From Actinomycetota bacterium (GTDB taxonomy: Bacteria; Actinomycetota; Acidimicrobiia; Acidimicrobiales; Ilumatobacteraceae), in the NCBI GenBank assembly GCA_009726095.1, contig WLMZ01000025.1:1-34599 (forward strand): a stretch of DNA of 34,599 nt, read 5' to 3'. The position numbers were made by a program, and so were the translations under genes. The notes under the pieces are model-generated. The model did not search any database. It was not told the origin of the DNA and saw nothing but the letters and a program-made list of their open reading frames with translations. Every line of letters begins with the position of its first letter. Positions within the stretch are counted from its first letter, which is position 1. This document shows positions 8,458 through 17,249 of the stretch, one piece after another.

Positions 8458-8910
8458 CTAGGGACCTACGTCCCTGGTTGTCCCAGCAACGGCAGCGGGG
8501 TTCACGTGGAAGCGTCGGCCAGTGAGGTCGTCGGGCGAGATGCGCACGAACCGGTGGCGGGGCGCCATCTGCCACGGGAACAGGGGCAGCTCTGCGGCCT
8601 CGAACAGCTCCTGCATGCCATCGATCTCCGTCGCCGTGCCCTTGGCCACCACGCTCCACGCGATGCCTTGCTCGGCGTCGAAATGATCTGTTTCAAATGC
8701 AACAGCCGTGCCGAGCAGCGCTGCGGCCATCTTGGTGCCCTCGTCGGTTCGGAACACGATGGACCCGTGGTCGACCACATAGTTGATCGGGAAAATGTCG
8801 GGCCGATTCATGATCGCGATGCCGAGTCGACCCACGACCTGGCTTCGCAACAGTTCCCAGCACTCGTTGGCAGAGAGCTCGTAGATGTGTGGGTCGGGCG
8901 CCATGGTCAT
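8458..8910 (-). CDS. Pyridoxamine 5'-phosphate oxidase-like flavin-binding protein
   Basis: A split-barrel protein of 150 residues in the Pyridox_ox_2 group. The N-terminal pattern ELSANECWELLRSQVVGRLG (about 11-30) is typical, followed by PINYVVDHGSIVFRTDEGTK (about 41-60), VAFETDHFD, WSVVAKGTATEI and a C-terminal RFVRISPDDLTGRRF. These proteins bind FMN, F420 or haem in various branches, so the reaction cannot be fixed. The start is ATG at 8910 (MTMAPDPH); the ATG at 8904 is the alternative. The 35-base distance from the upstream box, equal to that of the USP gene, favours 8910. Proteins of this kind and USPs are found together in mycobacterial DosR-type regulons. Confidence 0.85.
   Translation of the reverse strand: MTMAPDPHIYELSANECWELLRSQVVGRLGIAIMNRPDIFPINYVVDHGSIVFRTDEGTKMAAALLGTAVAFETDHFDAEQGIAWSVVAKGTATEIDGMQELFEAAELPLFPWQMAPRHRFVRISPDDLTGRRFHVNPAAVAGTTRDVGP
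8461..8474 (-). promoter_or_regulatory. DevR/DosR-like palindromic box upstream of the USP gene
   Basis: GGGAC-CTAC-GTCCC, extended by one base pair (A..T) on each side, lies exactly 35 bases before the USP start and overlaps the last codons of the upstream gene. It matches the known mycobacterial DosR core (GGGACTWWAGTCCC) at 12 of 14 positions. If transcription begins at the ATG, the box is centred at -42.5, a normal activator position. A weak -10 (GATGCT) lies 6 bases before the ATG. Confidence 0.6.
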
Positions 8911-8945
8911 ACAAGAACGATGCGCTCGCCGCGCAGTGATTTCTA

Positions 8946-8959
8946 GGGTCGAAGGACCC
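8946..8959 (-). promoter_or_regulatory. DevR/DosR-like palindromic box upstream of the PNPOx-like gene
   Basis: On the minus strand this reads GGGTC-CTTC-GACCC. It differs from the box at 8461-8474 at three A/T positions only and lies the same 35 bases before its gene. It matches the DosR core at 10 of 14 positions. A weak -10 (CATCGT) again sits 6 bases before the ATG. Confidence 0.6.
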
Positions 8960-9009
8960 ACAGTCGGGAGCATCGACGCGCCATGAGCTCGACCGGCCAC
9001 GTTCTCGGC

Positions 9010-9015
9010 TAGCGT
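9010..9015 (+). promoter_or_regulatory. Candidate -10 box of the gcvP riboswitch transcript
   Basis: TAGCGT fits TANNNT and lies 27 bases before the first conserved riboswitch bases, so the RNA would start near 9022. No convincing -35 is visible. The 333 bases between the PNPOx-like gene and gcvP hold only this promoter region, the DevR-like box at 8946 and the riboswitch. Confidence 0.35.
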
Positions 9016-9036
9016 CGGTGACGCCGCTACGACCAT

Positions 9037-9206
9037 GCGGGAGAGTTCTGACCGGCAACCAGCCGGCTGGACGCCGAAGGAGCAACCACCCCGGAAACTC
9101 TCAGGCACCCCGAACCGTGTGGGCAGGCAACGCTGGAAAGTGGGTGCGCGCACCTCACCGAAGGGGAAAACCGGTTCGCCGGCGAAGCTCTCAGGTTCCG
9201 TGACAG
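9037..9206 (+). ncRNA. Tandem glycine riboswitch (two aptamers)
   Basis: Aptamer 1 (about 9037-9113) starts with GCGGGAGAGTT, whose GAGAGTT pairs with AACTCTC (9096-9102 region); inside is the hallmark CGCCGAAGGAGCAA (9072-9085), and CTCTCAGG closes it. Aptamer 2 (about 9131-9206) has GCTGGAAAGT, a P2 hairpin GGTGCGCGCACC, CACCGAAGGGG (9157-9165 region), a CCGG-TTCG-CCGG hairpin, and GCTCTCAGG before GACAG. Its GAAAG/CTCTC pairing has one mismatch, so it is the less canonical half. Glycine riboswitches before gcv genes normally switch expression on when glycine is high. Confidence 0.92.
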
Positions 9207-9208
9207 CG

Positions 9209-9224
9209 GGGGTCGATTGACCCC
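9209..9224 (+). promoter_or_regulatory. Expression-platform hairpin of the glycine riboswitch
   Basis: GGGGTC-GATT-GACCCC, a 6-bp stem with a 4-base loop, begins two bases after aptamer 2 and ends 19 bases before the gcvP ATG. The ribosome site GGAGA (9234-9238) follows it. There is no T-run, so control could be by termination without a U-tract or by access to the ribosome site. Confidence 0.5.
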
Positions 9225-9243
9225 TCTGTGTCTGGAGACAACC

Positions 9244-12132
<2,889 letters not shown>

Positions 12133-12150
12133 CGAGGTGATGGCATCGGG

Positions 12151-12156
12151 TACCGT
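12151..12156 (+). promoter_or_regulatory. Leaderless -10 element (TACCGT)
   Basis: TACCGT lies exactly 6 bases before the ATG at 12163, in the 30-base gap after gcvP. It would give this gene a leaderless transcript separate from the riboswitch-controlled message. Confidence 0.5.
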
Positions 12157-12162
12157 GGCCGA

Positions 12163-12867
12163 ATGGCTGACTCATCAACACCCGGTCTCACCGATCTGAT
12201 GTCCCTGTTCGGGGCGGCAAATCCGTTTGCCTCGATCACCAAGACCATCGATCAGTTCAAGCGTGGCGTCAACGACTTCCTCGAAGGGGTCGAAACGTTC
12301 AACAAGACGATGGAATCGCTCAACGGGGTAACCGTGCGCGTCAACCGCCTGCTCGACGAGGTGGAAGGACCCGTGCAGGCGATGATGCCGCAGATCACCC
12401 GCAGCATCAAGACCGCCGACACCGTCATCACCTCGCTCAGCGGACCCGTGGAGAAAGTCATCCCCGGTATCGCCCGTTTGGCCGAGACGCTGAGTTCGCC
12501 CGTGTTCGCCAACCTGCCCACCGACATCGCCTCGTTCATCGACACCATCAGCGACCTCGCCAAGCGGATGGCACCGCTCACGCAGATTGCCGAATCCGCA
12601 GGCAGCCTGTTCGGCCTGCGGTCGTTGAACCCGTTGCGCGGTGCCGCACCCCGTACGGCTCCCACACCTACTGCACCCACAACAGCGCCAGTGGCCAAAC
12701 GCGCACCCGCAGCGAAGGTGGCCACTACGTCGTCCGCAAAGAATGCCCCGGCCAAGAAGTCACCCACAAAGAAAGCCCCGACCAACACGTCAACGGCGAA
12801 GAAGGCCCCAGCAAAGAAGGCTCCGGCGAAGAAGGTCCCGGCAAAGAAGGCCCCAGCGAAGCGGTAG
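12163..12867 (+). CDS. Helical protein with Lys/Ala/Pro-rich tail (phasin- or HBHA-like layout)
   Basis: I do not recognise a named family. Residues 1-150 have no signal peptide; they look like amphipathic helices with hydrophobic patches (SLFGAANPFASI, VTVRVNRLLDEVEGPVQAM, SSPVFANLPTDIASFIDTIS). Residues 160-234 are low complexity, ending in tandem A-K-K-A-P units and AKR. The layout recalls mycobacterial HBHA (helical body plus PAKKA tail) and actinobacterial phasin-like granule proteins with AAK tails; histone-H1-like nucleoid proteins also have such tails. The basic tail should bind DNA, RNA or polyanions. It follows gcvP closely but has its own leaderless promoter, so a link to glycine cleavage is not implied. 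Confidence 0.7.
   Translation: MADSSTPGLTDLMSLFGAANPFASITKTIDQFKRGVNDFLEGVETFNKTMESLNGVTVRVNRLLDEVEGPVQAMMPQITRSIKTADTVITSLSGPVEKVIPGIARLAETLSSPVFANLPTDIASFIDTISDLAKRMAPLTQIAESAGSLFGLRSLNPLRGAAPRTAPTPTAPTTAPVAKRAPAAKVATTSSAKNAPAKKSPTKKAPTNTSTAKKAPAKKAPAKKVPAKKAPAKR
12796..12855 (+). repeat. Four 15-base tandem repeats encoding A-K-K-[AV]-P
   Basis: Four consecutive 15-base units (starting at 12796, 12811, 12826 and 12841) encode AKKAP, AKKAP, AKKVP, AKKAP, followed by a partial unit (AKR) and the stop. Third-position differences show the units are not a fresh duplication. Copy number may vary between strains. Confidence 0.85.
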
Positions 12868-12872
12868 TGCAA

Positions 12873-12891
12873 CCGGGCCAGCAGTGGCCGG
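12873..12891. terminator. Hairpin between convergent genes
   Basis: CCGG(g)CCA-GCAG-TGGCCGG forms a 7-bp stem with one bulged G, between the stop of the Lys-tailed gene (12867) and the stop of gcvT (12904). It could serve both directions; no T-run is seen. Confidence 0.4.
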
Positions 12892-12903
12892 CTGTCGGGG
12901 GCT

Positions 12904-13971
12904 CTACTTCTTCTTCGCCACGAACGGCGTGGGCACCACGGTTCCGGCCAACGCACTGCCGCGCACATCGATGCTGACCTCGGTGCCGTCAGCGATGTGC
13001 GCAGGCAAGAACGCCAGGGCAATGCCGTGGCCCAACACCGGCGAGAAGTTGCCGCTCGTGAGCGCGCCCACCGGCTGCCCATCGACCAGCACGGCGCACC
13101 CCTCGCGCGGGGGGCGACGACCCTCGGTCGCGATGCCACGCAGTAGACGCGCCACTCCCCTGGCCTGTTCGGCTTCGAGCGCAGCACGCCCGCGGAAATC
13201 GCCCTTGCCCCACGCCACGACCCAACCGAGGCCGGCCTGGAGCGGCGTGATGCCGGCCCCAAGTTCGTGACCGTGCAGCGGCAGCGCTGCCTCGAGCCGT
13301 AAGGTATCGCGGGCGCCGAGGCCAGCGGGGGTCACCCCGGCCTCGAGCAGGTTGGCCCACAGCCGCGGCGCCACATCAGCGGGAACGGCGATCTCGACGC
13401 CGTCCTCGCCCGTGTACCCGGTGCCGGCGACCACGCACGGAACACCCTCCCATTCGAGTTGCGCCACATGGAACCGCTTGACCGCCGCAGCCTCGGCGAA
13501 CACGGTGCTCAGGCGCTCCCGCGCCTGTGGACCCTGCACGGCGATGACAGCCCGGCTGGCCGTGGTCTCGTTGCCGCCGATGGCGTTGCGCACACGGTCG
13601 GTATTCGATGCATTCGGCATGACGTCGAACGTGTGCTCATCGACCCACCACACGATGATGTCGTCAAGCACGCACCCATCGGATTCGTCGAGCAGATGGG
13701 TGTACTGGGCGCGGCCGGGACCGATCTTGCGCAGGTCGTTGGTGAGCGCCCACTGCAGCCGCTCGAACGCATCAGCACCGGTGACCCTGACGGTTCCGAG
13801 ATGCGAGACATCGAACAGGACGGCGCCGGTACGGCACGCCATGTGCTCGTCAATGGTGCCCGAGGGGTAGGACAGCGGCATGTCCCATCCGCCGAAGGGG
13901 ACCATCTTTGCACCAAGTGCCCGGTGCGCTCGGTCGAGCGGCGAGTACCGGAGATTGTCCACGGCGATCAA
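12904..13971 (-). CDS. gcvT: Aminomethyltransferase, T-protein of the glycine cleavage system
   Basis: Transfers the one-carbon unit from aminomethyl-lipoyl GcvH to tetrahydrofolate, releasing ammonia. It has 355 residues, a normal length. Landmarks are MVPFGGWDMPLSYPSGTIDEH (about 23-43), FDVSHLGTVRVTG, ALTNDLRKIGPGRAQYTHLL, GYTGEDGVEIAVP, and GLGARDTLRLEAALPLHGHEL. The TTG start at 13971 overlaps the TGA of the upstream MerR gene by four bases (TTGA), so translation is probably coupled; a GTG at 13962 is the alternative. It is the last gene of the operon-like block that starts with gcvH. Confidence 0.95.
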   Translation of the reverse strand: MIAVDNLRYSPLDRAHRALGAKMVPFGGWDMPLSYPSGTIDEHMACRTGAVLFDVSHLGTVRVTGADAFERLQWALTNDLRKIGPGRAQYTHLLDESDGCVLDDIIVWWVDEHTFDVMPNASNTDRVRNAIGGNETTASRAVIAVQGPQARERLSTVFAEAAAVKRFHVAQLEWEGVPCVVAGTGYTGEDGVEIAVPADVAPRLWANLLEAGVTPAGLGARDTLRLEAALPLHGHELGAGITPLQAGLGWVVAWGKGDFRGRAALEAEQARGVARLLRGIATEGRRPPREGCAVLVDGQPVGALTSGNFSPVLGHGIALAFLPAHIADGTEVSIDVRGSALAGTVVPTPFVAKKK

Positions 13972-14426
13972 ATCGCGACGTGCGTCACGCGCGCTGCGGG
14001 TACGGCGTGCGCACCGATGATGTTGACGAGCGACAGGTCGACCTCGTCCTTCACACCGGCAAGCGGCAAGACGTTGAGTACACCCTGGCCCTTCTTCAGC
14101 ACGTCGATCAGTTCATCGCCGTCGCACAGCACCACGTTGGAGCCGCTGATGACGATGTGCGCCGATGCGATATCCGAGCTGACGTGCTCGCGCAAGTAGC
14201 TGAACACCTCGCGTACGGACTCGAGCTTGATCCCGGCATCGAGCAGATTCTTGATCACTCGCAGCTCGAGCAGATCGCGATACGAGTACTCCCGACGCGA
14301 ACCGCTGCCGGAGGCATCGCTCATCGACGGCCGGACCAGCCCGGTGCGCGCCCAGTAATCGAGCTGACGATATGAAATACCGACGATGCTGGCGGTTTTC
14401 GTACCGCTGAAACCTGTCTCGATCAT
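13968..14426 (-). CDS. MerR family regulator, counterpart of the mycobacterial gene after DUF151 (Rv1830 type)
   Basis: A 152-residue DNA-binding protein. The winged HTH covers about residues 9-75: ASIVGISYRQLDYWARTGLV is the first HTH, then RPSMSDASGSGSRREYSYRD and a helix with LLELRVIKNLLDAGIKLESVR. The C-terminal half (about 80-152) is a small mixed domain with HIVISGSNVVLCDGDELIDVL, not a metal-binding loop, so it is not a metal sensor. Its place after the DUF151 gene matches the mycobacterial order. The ATG has a GGAGG ribosome site 5 bases ahead, and a TTAC-N6-GTAA palindrome lies about 45 bases upstream. Its product and GcvT are made from overlapping frames. Confidence 0.88.
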   Translation of the reverse strand: MIETGFSGTKTASIVGISYRQLDYWARTGLVRPSMSDASGSGSRREYSYRDLLELRVIKNLLDAGIKLESVREVFSYLREHVSSDIASAHIVISGSNVVLCDGDELIDVLKKGQGVLNVLPLAGVKDEVDLSLVNIIGAHAVPAARVTHVAI

Positions 14427-14471
14427 GACTGCCTCCGTGACCCTGGGAACACGTTGATGACACGCGCGTAG

Positions 14472-14485
14472 TTACGCCTGTGTAA
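14472..14485 (-). promoter_or_regulatory. TTAC-N6-GTAA palindrome upstream of the MerR gene, candidate operator
   Basis: The inverted repeat TTAC-GCCTGT-GTAA lies 45 bases before the ATG of the MerR gene, in the 140-base gap that also holds CGCGCG-rich repeats (14508-14560). MerR proteins bind palindromes in their own promoters, so autoregulation is plausible. The motif is short and could be chance. Confidence 0.35.
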
Positions 14486-14566
14486 GGGTTGCCACAGTAC
14501 GGCACGCCGCGCGCGGCGTCAAGCCTCATCGCGCGCTGCGCGCGAATCTGGCCTTGCTGCGCGCGA

Positions 14567-15070
14567 TCAGCCGCTGAAGTCTTCGGGGCTGATGTTCTCG
14601 ATGAAATCGCGGAACTCGTCGAGGATGGATTCCGCTTCGCCCTCGACGTCGAGCCCGGCAGTGGCCGCTGGATCCTGGCCGACCTCGTCGAGCAGCACGT
14701 CGGTGGCAAACACGGGAGCACCGGTACGGGCGGCCAACGCCATGGCATCAGATGGTCGGCTGGAGACCGTGCGTGTGCCGTCGGACGACTGCAGATGCAG
14801 CACGGCGAAATAGGTGTGCTCGCGGATTTCAGTGACCACGACGCGCTCGAGCGTGGCGCCGAGGGCCAGCAGCACATCGATGAACAGGTCATGCGTCATC
14901 GGCCGTGGCGGCACGACGCCTTCGAGCGCGAGGTGGATGGACGATGCCTCGGCCGGGCCGATCATGATCGGCAGCACACGCTGGCGCCCGCCCTGCTCAC
15001 GCAGCACCAGCACCGGCGTGTTGTCGGGGATCTCCATCCGAACGCCCACCAGCTCCATCTCGATCTCCAC
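14567..15070 (-). CDS. DUF151 bifunctional nuclease family protein
   Basis: A 167-residue protein with the DUF151 pattern: MELVGVRMEIPDNTPVLVLRE at the start, RVLPIMIGPAEASSIHLALEG (about 32-52), RPMTHDLFIDVLLALGA (about 56-72), and the closing DGTRTVSSRPSDAMALAARTGAPVFATDVLL (about 96-126). The tail is acidic. Plant and bacterial members have been reported to have DNase and RNase activity; in mycobacteria the gene sits between two merR genes, as here. A GTG at 15070 is taken as the start because TACCAT lies 7 bases before it, the leaderless arrangement; an ATG 12 bases inside is the alternative. Confidence 0.9.
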   Translation of the reverse strand: MEIEMELVGVRMEIPDNTPVLVLREQGGRQRVLPIMIGPAEASSIHLALEGVVPPRPMTHDLFIDVLLALGATLERVVVTEIREHTYFAVLHLQSSDGTRTVSSRPSDAMALAARTGAPVFATDVLLDEVGQDPAATAGLDVEGEAESILDEFRDFIENISPEDFSG

Positions 15071-15077
15071 GTCGTCG

Positions 15078-15083
15078 ATGGTA
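15078..15083 (-). promoter_or_regulatory. Leaderless -10 element (TACCAT) of the DUF151 gene
   Basis: On the minus strand TACCAT lies 7 bases before the GTG at 15070. It suggests that DUF151 and the genes after it can be transcribed apart from the gcvH end of the block. Confidence 0.45.
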
Positions 15084-15148
15084 ACCCGGACCCGCCGAGG
15101 AGTGGTAGCGGGGCCCGGAAAAGACCCGCCGCATCTGGCGGACGCGGT

Positions 15149-16291
15149 TCAGGATCCGTCGAAGTGGTGACGCAGCATCGAATCGACCATCGCTGCACGA
15201 AGTTGGCCCCCCAGGTCGGCAAGCTCGCTGAGGGTATCGAGTGCCTGCTGACGCGACTGGGGATTTCGCTGGCGAAGGAGCGGCATGATGCGCTGCTCGA
15301 ACAATGCGGCCTCTCGCTCGGCCCCCTGACGCCATGGCCGCAGATGCCGGGCATCGATGCCCTGGGCGAGGAACTTGCCAGCAACGCGGGCAATTTCCAC
15401 TGCATCGGCCTGGTACGTGGCATCGGCTCCCGAACCGCGCGATGGCACGATGCCGAATTCGTCAAGCTCGCTCAACTGGGCCTCGGTGATGCCCGAGGCA
15501 GTGAGCAATTCATCACGGTTGTACGGCAGCATCGACGCTGCGTCAGCAGGTGTTCGTTTGATCGGTCGAGCCGGCGAGGGTTTCTCGATGAGCGACCCCA
15601 CCACCGACAACGTCGGCGGTGTCGGCACGGTTGGAGGAGCGGTTGGAGGCACGGTTGGAGGTGCGGCTGCTGGTGCAGTTGGCGTCGGAGCCGGCGCTGC
15701 GGCCGGAGGCGGAGTGTGCGCTGCGGCTGGCTTGACAGGTTTTGGCGCCGGCGTGTGCGAGACGACGGGCCCCGGATCTGGGGTTGGCGCAGGAACGGCT
15801 GGCGCGAGCGGCGTGACGGGCACGGCGCCGGTGGAACCGCCCGCAGATGGGTGATGATTGGTCTGCGTGGGTACCTCACCCGGGATGAGCGCGCGGCCAT
15901 CGGCCCATTCGGGCCCACCATCGGTGCGCCGAAACACGCTGTCGCGTGGGCTGGCCTCGACCGCACCGGTCTCGCGTACCTGCACGTTGCGAATGCCCCG
16001 GGGTGGTGTGCGCCCGCCGGTGGGATCGGCCTCGATGGCTCCCGACTCGATGCGGTCTCGAATCACCTTGAGCGGCAGGAAGTTGTCTTTCTGCTCGTGC
16101 AGGATCGCCCGCAACAGATCGACATCGTGCTCGTAGAACTTGCGATACCCCGAGGGTGTGCGCTCGGGTTCGATGAGACCCTGGCTCTCGAGAAAGCGGA
16201 TCTTGGAGATGGTGACGTCGGGGAAATCTTCGAGCAGAAGACCGAGCACTTCGCCGATGGACAGGTAGTGGTTATCGGGCACCGTCGTCAC
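15149..16291 (-). CDS. MerR family regulator with long Pro/Ala linker (Rv1828 type)
   Basis: A 380-residue protein. The N-terminal winged HTH (about 8-85) reads YLSIGEVLGLLLEDFPDVTISKIRFLESQGLIEPERTPSGYRKF in two HTH segments, typical of the MerR that follows the FHA gene in actinobacteria. Residues about 125-245 are a low-complexity linker rich in P, A and T. Residues about 250-370 form a second helical domain (LLTASGITEAQLSELDEFGIV, then a helix with LRQRNPQSRQQALDTLSELADLG). The mycobacterial homologue is about 250 residues, so the linker is the main addition. The GTG start overlaps the FHA stop (GTGA). Confidence 0.88.
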   Translation of the reverse strand: MTTVPDNHYLSIGEVLGLLLEDFPDVTISKIRFLESQGLIEPERTPSGYRKFYEHDVDLLRAILHEQKDNFLPLKVIRDRIESGAIEADPTGGRTPPRGIRNVQVRETGAVEASPRDSVFRRTDGGPEWADGRALIPGEVPTQTNHHPSAGGSTGAVPVTPLAPAVPAPTPDPGPVVSHTPAPKPVKPAAAHTPPPAAAPAPTPTAPAAAPPTVPPTAPPTVPTPPTLSVVGSLIEKPSPARPIKRTPADAASMLPYNRDELLTASGITEAQLSELDEFGIVPSRGSGADATYQADAVEIARVAGKFLAQGIDARHLRPWRQGAEREAALFEQRIMPLLRQRNPQSRQQALDTLSELADLGGQLRAAMVDSMLRHHFDGS

Positions 16292-16770
16292 TGTGCCTGT
16301 TCGAAGAAGACGAGGCGGAACTTGCCAACCTGCAGTTCGTCGCCCTGGTCGAGCAACATTTCGTCGATGCGCCGTTGGTTGACATAGGTGCCGTTCAGCG
16401 AGCCGGCGTCGCGTACCAAGTATCCAGCAGCGGTCCGTTCGATATCGGCGTGGCGCCTCGACACGGTGATGTCGTCGAGCATGATCTCGCTGTCAGGATG
16501 CCGACCGAGCCGGGTGAGCGAGCTGGCCAGCGGGAAACGGTCGCCCGCCTGCGAACCACTGCGCACGATGAGCACCGCATGTTCGGCGGGCAGGTTGCCC
16601 AGGTCGACGTGAACATCGTCGGCGGCCCCGGCGGCGTCGAGCAACGGGTCGACCTTGGCCAGGGTAATGGTGTGATCGGCGGGAAGATCCAATGCTGAGC
16701 CGCAGGCCGAACAGAACTTCGACTCCGCCCGATTGCGGTGCCCGCAGTCGTTACAGAACACATGGGACAT
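16288..16770 (-). CDS. Zinc-ribbon FHA domain protein, GarA-like
   Basis: A 160-residue signalling protein. C6/C9 and C20/C23 (CNDCG...CSACG) form a zinc ribbon. The FHA domain (about 65-157) has GRHPDSEIMLDD with R90, SRRH (104-107) and NGTYVN (126-131), the phosphothreonine-binding residues, and ends GDELQVGKFRLVFF, almost the same as GarA. In mycobacteria GarA binds 2-oxoglutarate dehydrogenase and glutamate dehydrogenase and is switched off by PknB/PknG phosphorylation of an N-terminal ETTS motif. That motif is absent here; the zinc ribbon takes its place. It lies 9 bases after gcvH and overlaps the MerR start, as in the garA locus. Confidence 0.9.
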   Translation of the reverse strand: MSHVFCNDCGHRNRAESKFCSACGSALDLPADHTITLAKVDPLLDAAGAADDVHVDLGNLPAEHAVLIVRSGSQAGDRFPLASSLTRLGRHPDSEIMLDDITVSRRHADIERTAAGYLVRDAGSLNGTYVNQRRIDEMLLDQGDELQVGKFRLVFFEQAQ

Positions 16771-16779
16771 GTGGTCGCC

Positions 16780-17160
16780 TCAGCTTTCGGTCAGAGCGCG
16801 GTATGCGGCTGCGTCGAGCAGATCACCGATCTCGGCTGGAGTGGACATGGTGATGACGCACAGCCAACCCGAGCCGTACGGATCGGAGTTCATGGCTGCT
16901 GGGTCGGCCGACAGGCCGGTGTTGACCTCGGCCACCACACCGGACACCGGCGCATAGATATCGGACACGGACTTGGTGCTCTCGACCTCGCTGAAGCTGT
17001 CGCCAACGGACACGGCGACGCCGACCGCTGGCACCTGTACGTACACCACATCGCCGAGCGCGTCCTGGGCGTAGTCGGTGATTCCGATGCGCGCACGATC
17101 CCCGGAAACCTGAATCCACTCGTGATCGGTCGAGTACAGCAGGTCATCGGGCACGTTCAT
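16780..17160 (-). CDS. gcvH: Glycine cleavage system H protein
   Basis: Lipoyl carrier that moves the aminomethyl group between GcvP and GcvT. It has 126 residues, the normal length. The lipoylated lysine is K63 in EVESTKSVSDIYAPVSG. LLYSTDHEWIQV at the start and GITDYAQDALGDVVYVQVP are typical. The start at 17160 (MNVPDDLLYS) is fixed by the family and by TACCGT 7 bases ahead; the frame is open further upstream but into non-homologous sequence. It heads the block gcvH, FHA, MerR, DUF151, MerR, gcvT. Confidence 0.96.
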   Translation of the reverse strand: MNVPDDLLYSTDHEWIQVSGDRARIGITDYAQDALGDVVYVQVPAVGVAVSVGDSFSEVESTKSVSDIYAPVSGVVAEVNTGLSADPAAMNSDPYGSGWLCVITMSTPAEIGDLLDAAAYRALTES

Positions 17161-17167
17161 GCCCCCT

Positions 17168-17173
17168 ACGGTA
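17168..17173 (-). promoter_or_regulatory. Leaderless -10 element (TACCGT) of gcvH
   Basis: On the minus strand TACCGT lies 7 bases before the gcvH ATG, in the 89-base gap after the nucleotidyltransferase gene. No glycine riboswitch is seen here, and a leaderless message would leave no room for one. Confidence 0.5.
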
Positions 17174-17249
17174 GCCAATTCCAGACCCGTGCCGTGACCA
17201 GCGCCAACATAAACCCTGTGGTTGAGGCTGAGATCGGTACGGTCTGGCG

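Noticed and set aside
9209-9224. GGGTC-GATT-GACCC inside the riboswitch platform fits the GGGWC-N4-GWCCC pattern of the DevR-like boxes.
   Set aside because: It sits within transcribed riboswitch RNA, 20 bases from the gcvP ATG rather than 35, and its central four bases do not match; a hairpin role explains it.
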